Shown in pieces: positions 59,452 through 64,000 of a stretch of DNA of 64,000 nucleotides (position 1 is the stretch's first letter; the number at the start of each line of letters is the position of its first letter). Source of the DNA: Globodera rostochiensis (lineage: Eukaryota; Nematoda; Chromadorea; Rhabditida; Heteroderidae); NCBI GenBank assembly GCA_018350325.1, contig JAEVLN010000022.1:186001-250000 (forward strand), in the 5' to 3' direction. The notes under the pieces were generated by a model. It made no database searches. It had not been told where the DNA came from and was given only the letters and a program-made list of their open reading frames with translations. The position numbers and the translations under genes are program-made.

Positions 59452-59550
59452 GGGACTTTATGTTTCGGTCGAGAAAAGTATTGGCGATTGGGTCGGGGCT
59501 TTAAATCAAAATAATTTATGTTATATTTATTGGCTTTGGTACATAGCAAA

Positions 59551-59691
59551 TTAAATTTGTGCCGACTTCATCGAGTTGACCCGCACTCCGTGTTCTCCAT
59601 AAATCAGTGCCAATGAGCGGGTCCACTGGTCCAACAAATCTTTTATTGCCGAATAAAACGGTGCCATCGCGACTGGACGAATTGAATTCCA
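59551..59691 (-). pseudogene. Short-chain dehydrogenase (SDR) fragment
   Basis: About 47 residues match the catalytic region of classical SDRs: SIRPVAMAPFYSAIKDLL (the Tyr-x3-Lys motif as YSAIK) followed by DQWTRSLALIYGEHGVRVNS. In intact enzymes a SPG-type motif and the substrate lobe follow. Here the frame ends after MKSAQI at a TAA (59553-59551). The N-terminal Rossmann half is not found upstream on this strand. An acceptor-like TACAG lies at about 59723, so it could be a terminal exon copied without the rest. Best read as a broken, partial copy. Confidence 0.6.
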
Positions 59692-62600
59692 ACAAAAAAT
59701 ACTGCCGATAAAAAGTCGCTGTACATTTTCAACCAAAAACTTTAAAAAATATATTTCAAAATACATAAATTATTATTTGACATAAAAATGCAATGAATGA
59801 AATCCAAAAATAATACTTTTGAATTTAATCATGCGACCAATTCAAAATGATCACAAGGTAAGTAAAGTAAATGTGCACTTATTCGAGGCATAAAATAGGA
59901 AAGAATGCCATATTTTTGTGCATATAGCCCCCCGGGAGCTTTTCAGGTAATAAATCGAACCAACAATATCAAAATTCAGTAATCAATCGAATTCTGAGGG
60001 CGCCAAGTTGACTGTGCGGCTGGCGGGTGGTAGGAGGGGGGGGGGGGATTTAAAATAATTAATGCAGATTAAACATTATTAATTAATGCAAATTGCTTTT
60101 TGAATGTCCAATTTGTGATATTCCAAATATCCATTGGTTACATCGAATGTCGCTTCATTTGTTGAGCTCTCGATCAATTTTTTAAAAAACTTATTTTTAT
60201 CTTTGCTTTTCTCTTTTGCTGCATTGAAAAACCGTTCGTTTAAAAGTGACTTTTTCCCCTAGTTAGTCGGCACCAGATTTCCACAAAAATACAAATCAAT
60301 TGTTTGTAACCACAGGCAATACAACAAGCAAAGCAAATTTTACTTTTTGAATTTGATGCTTTTTGGTGTTCAGATGTTTTTTATGTTCTGATTGATTGCT
60401 GCTTTTAACAATTTTAGATCCGAGTCCTGGTTTAACACTCGACTCTCCCTGGATGCATTTGTTTTGGAAAATGACTGTAGTGCAAAACTTGCGGCCCGAA
60501 TTAAAGCAAAAAAAAACACTCAATGACAAAATCAACTTTTCACATAATTTTTCATTTAACAATTCTCTTCGAACCCCTCGGAATAAAGCGGCTTCTTTGC
60601 AGTTGGAAGAGATGGGGGGGGGGGGGGGGGGAGCGGCGGAAGGGACTGATCACCCCGGGAAGCCCTCCCTCGGGAATGAAATGCCATCGGTCCTCACCCC
60701 TCCCTATGGCTAGCCGGCCCGTACCCCTGGTCTTAAATGCCAGCACCCTCCCTGGCTCGGTCTAACTATAAATACATTACCAAAATGTTAAAAGTTGAAT
60801 TTGTTTTTTTTTGCTTTAATTAGGGCCGTAAGTTTTGGCTATCCGAAATAACAAATGCAATGAATGTTAAATAAATTATTTACATCATTAAAAGTCCATT
60901 TTAAAGATTTATTATATGTACCTAATTTATTTACATAATTTTACCAATATGTGCATACCTATCTGCTATAATCTGTATCTTTTAATCCATCGTTTCTCTT
61001 TTTACCATAATATTCCGCTTTATGTCCCCCTCCCCTTCATAGTCAATCATCTTTTCTGCCATTGATCGTTTTACTTTTTACCATCAAATCAAATCGATCC
61101 CCCCCCCCCTAACTCCACCCGACCAAAACACCGATCCATTCATTTATTCATTGCATTCTCTCCTTTTTTATCCCATCTTCCGCCTCCAACAGATCAGTCG
61201 TCGCACTTTTTTCGATGTCCTTGTGCCCATTTCTTAGTTTTCTCCGCGAGAGTTTGGTAAAAGAATGTGCAAACTTTCGGCGAGTTCATCTGGCCGATGT
61301 CTGACTGAGACATTGCTATAAGACGGTTGGATACCGTCAACAGTGAGTTAGTTGATCGAACGACGAACGATAAATACGTTTTGGCTGTTCCACCCAAAAT
61401 GAAATTAGCGATCGGATTTTTAAAAAACAGGGCCAAGGGTTACGGACGGGCAAGGGCTAAAAACTCGTGCCCTGAAAACCGATACGGCCCTCTGGCAGCC
61501 ACCAGCCCCCTCATATTTTGATAATCTTTATTGTGAACATGCCGTTCTTTCTTTAATTCCCACACAAATTTGTCTATTAATAATAATAATATAATAATAA
61601 TAATGTCTTTCGCCCAATTTTTCTTCCCATTGCCTTCATTTAGGTCGATTTGCATTCCCTCCATTATTTTTGTTTGCTCAGCTCATTCCACAGACATTAA
61701 AATGTCCCATTGGCCATAAGTATAAATGAACTTGGCCATTTCAATTTGCACTTTAACAAAAAAAACTCTGAACAAAAAGAATTGAAATAAAAGGCCCATT
61801 TTTGAATTGTTTTTAATTTCCCCTTTCTGTTGGTCTGTCTTTTACCACGACCGCCATTTAACGTCGTAATTGTCAAATAAATAAGCACTCTACTTTCCTA
61901 AACACAACCACTTCTGTGTTATATGTATCCCATCCATCAAAATTCTTTGGTGGATTTCCAAGCCGGTTTCTTTTAATATGTTCTAATCTAACAAACACAT
62001 AAAATTGTATTCCGATATATCCAACTTTTGATGCATGGATTTAATTTATTCTTCTTATACTCCTTGAACTTCATCTCCAGCCAGCAGCACTGGGACGCGA
62101 CCAAATTGGGCTCTATTGACCTCACTCCCTTCTCTCGACCAAACTTGTGAGCATTGCTAGCGAGAATAACCTTTTTGGATTTGCAAATTTCGTCGTGCAC
62201 TTTTTTCTGACTCTTTTAAAGGAAAGGGCTCTCGCATAATTTGTTTGACATTGTCGGGAGGGGGGGGGGGGGGGAATTGATTGAATGAATCGATTAGTTG
62301 AACACTTTTAGCTGGACCCTCTATGGAAATGAGGCATTAATAATGCCTCTGCTAGTTTCTGTCAATCAGCAAATTTAGGGGAAAATATTTCTTGTTATCA
62401 TCAAATGACCTCTATTTGAATGTTTCTTTTTAAATTAAATTAAACAATTTGTAACATTTCTTCTTATGTTTCGCTCGTTTTCGCTAAAATGAAATTCTTA
62501 TTCTCTTTAATTTTTAGAAAATCTTCTTACTGTATCCCTGCTAATTTGTAAGTGGATTTGTTTTCAGAGTAAATTCAAAAATGCGGCAGAAAAACATTTA

Positions 62601-62836
62601 TGGCGTTTTGTTTATTTAAAGCAACAAATAAATTAAACGAAATTGTTGCGTTGTTAATTGGCACTTTGGCCCCTTTTTATCTCTAATTACTCGTCGAATC
62701 GAATTAAGCCAATTCCCGTTTAACAAAATTCACTTTTAATGGCTATTTTTTAGCGGTCTTTTGGCGTCTCTTTCGCCTATTCCATCCCTTCCAATAAATA
62801 TTCTTCTCACAAAATTAGTTTTTATTTTCTTCGGGA
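59692..62836. other. 3.1-kb region with only weak coding signals
   Basis: G/C tracts lie at about 60037-60048, 60614-60631, 61100-61110 and 62259-62274. Two minus-strand pieces look somewhat coding-like but lack a recognised domain: 61194-61313 (MSQSDIGQMNSPKVCTFFYQ) and about 62040-62200 (KSKKVILASNAHKFGREKG). Neither could be joined to anything. A microsatellite of TAA/TAATAATAA type lies at 61578-61605. Confidence 0.4.
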
Positions 62837-64000
62837 ATGGATGCGACCGATTTCGATGGGGAAAGCGATACTTTTTTCGGAGATGTCTCAAATGAACCGT
62901 TATTACTTAACAGCGGAATGGACCCCAGTTTGGCTATGTTGGTGAGTTGAATGGCCTCTTTTTTTATATATAGTAAATAAAGTTCAGGCTGACAATGACC
63001 TTGACCACTTTTTGGGCTCAGCCGCCTCATCTCCACTCAATTTTGATCTGGACGAACTTTACGGGAGGGTTAAAGATGAACAGAATTTGGTGAGTATTGA
63101 GAATAAACGCATTTGGACGTATATATAAAGTGGGTGGGAATTCCCTGTACGCCTTTCCCCCCCCCCCCTCATGAACATTAAAAAGGAATTTAGCAACAAA
63201 CTCCGACACTACACGACCATTGTTACTACGAACTTCCCTTTTGCGGTTCGCCCGATTCGGGACTTTCTTCGACCACACAAAGCAGCGTTTCTAACGGCGG
63301 CGAAGGACATAATGTCGTCGTGGCAGTTGAAAGTCAAATTGCCGAAAGAAGGTTAATTAATGAAAGCATTAAAAAGTGCTGGAGGGGTTAATGAAAGCAT
63401 TAAAAAGTGCTGGAGGGGTTAATGAAAGCATTAAAAAGTGCTGGAGGGGTTAATGAAAGCATTAAAAAGTGCTGGAGGGGTTAATGAAAGCATTAAAAAG
63501 TGCTGGAGGGGTTAATGAAAGCATTAAAAAGTGCTGGAGGGGTTAATGAAAGCATTAAAAAGTGCTGGAGGGGTTAATGAAAGCATTAAAAAGTGCTGGA
63601 GGGGTTAATTTATGCACAAATTTAGTAGCGGTGGATGGCCAACGCACAGCAACGGCTACGAGACGGACTGTTCCGCAACGGCCACGCCATCGACGCCGTC
63701 CAAAATTTTGTTAAAAAGAGAGGAAGACTACGAAAAAACAGAGGCCATCGATTGCCAAGTTTTGGGTGGCAATTTATCATTATTCGTAAGCGTTTTCAGA
63801 TGCTTTTTGTGGAGGAAATTGGACGAGTCGTAGAGACCAAGACGAACATTCAGTTCAGACCAATTGCCACAATGTTGGACACTTATGGTGAATTTGCATT
63901 AAATTGTGTAGTTTTTAGCGGCGTTAAAATATGAAAAAATGAATTTTACTGGAGCAACAGCATATTATTTTGTTAATAACCAACTATTTAGGTCAAAATT
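62837..64000 (+). CDS. Probable CREB3/CREBH-like bZIP factor, 5' exons only
   Basis: ATG 62837 opens an acidic activation-type N-terminus (MDATDFDGESDTFFGDVSNE). Exon 2 (about 62988-63090) gives ADNDLDHFLGSAASSPLNFD and LDELYGRV. Exon 3 (from the GAATTTAG acceptor at about 63191) gives QQTPTLHDHCYYELPFCGSP, then DSGLSSTTQSS. The SPDSG motif and layout resemble CREB3-family membrane-bound bZIP factors. Exon 4 (about 63628-63785) ends GGNLSLF, and a 48-nt intron leads to RPRRTFSSDQLPQCWTL at about 63834-63887. The bZIP and membrane span would lie past the window end, so the family call is inference. The third intron contains a 31-bp minisatellite. Confidence 0.5.
63358..63608. repeat. 31-bp minisatellite, eight identical copies
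   Basis: The unit TGAAAGCATTAAAAAGTGCT plus GGAGGGGTTAA starts at 63361 and repeats every 31 bp through 63578 with no visible variation. It fills the intron between exons 3 and 4 of the CREB3-like gene. Each unit begins after a GTTAAT that copies the donor region, so the intron grew by duplicating its own 5' end. Confidence 0.95.

Noticed and set aside
62040..62200. VILASNAHKFGREK resembling the C-terminal part of DeoR-type bacterial regulators
   Set aside because: The match is short and generic, there is no helix-turn-helix part, and no neighbouring exons. Not enough to claim a transferred gene.
1..64000. CRISPR array, rRNA, spliced-leader RNA or operon of prokaryotic type
   Set aside because: Searched by eye. 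The only regular repeats are the minisatellites, whose copies abut with no unique spacers. No rRNA or SL RNA sequence was recognised.

Overview
The window looks like nuclear DNA of a nematode. The genes are broken into many short exons by small AT-rich introns (about 45-100 nt, GT-AG with TTTCAG/TTTTAG-type acceptors). The gene content includes nematode-restricted families (three Sre-type serpentine chemoreceptors, a MUP-4/MUA-3-like hemidesmosome protein, a TWK-type K2P channel). Very long G/C homopolymer runs occur throughout non-coding DNA. GC is moderate rather than extremely low. My inference, not a demonstrated fact, is a clade IV (Tylenchina) nematode, possibly a cyst-nematode relative. 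No virus, plasmid, CRISPR or bacterial operon structure is visible.

Layout. 0-8 kb: 5' part of a K2P potassium channel (-), a secreted class 3 lipase (-), a divergent class I fructose-bisphosphate aldolase (+), and a four-span membrane protein of unknown family (-). 8-15 kb: a doubtful small gene, a zinc-finger protein (+), and a full three-domain 10-formyltetrahydrofolate dehydrogenase (ALDH1L type, +). 15-19 kb: a ZNF598/Hel2-type RING and zinc-finger ubiquitin ligase (-). 19-22 kb: gene-poor. 22-28 kb: a small single-span protein (+), an Sre chemoreceptor (-) with a 128-residue ORF diverging from it, and an SLC36-type amino-acid transporter (+). 30-40 kb: a roughly 9.4 kb EGF/vWA/SEA transmembrane gene (MUP-4-like, +). 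40-45 kb: two tandem Sre-type chemoreceptor paralogues (+), the first with a one-base frameshift. 45-49 kb: adenosine kinase (-) and an NCS1-family nucleobase/allantoin permease (-) with a 43-bp minisatellite between them. 50-58 kb: an SH3-DH-PH RhoGEF of the Asef/collybistin type (-) with probable 5' exons spread through G-tract-rich introns. 59-64 kb: a small putative secreted peptide, a short-chain dehydrogenase fragment, and the 5' exons of a probable CREB3-like transcription factor running off the window.

The genes do not form a pathway as a set. The adjacent adenosine kinase and NCS1 permease are both purine-related and share a strand, but are about 680 bp apart. The most unusual item is the NCS1 permease: its sequence resembles bacterial PucI/AllP allantoin permeases, a family not established in animals, yet it carries nematode introns. 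That makes it the best candidate here for horizontally acquired and domesticated DNA. Exon boundaries were worked out by hand from reading frame and splice consensus; none was tested by alignment or RNA data.
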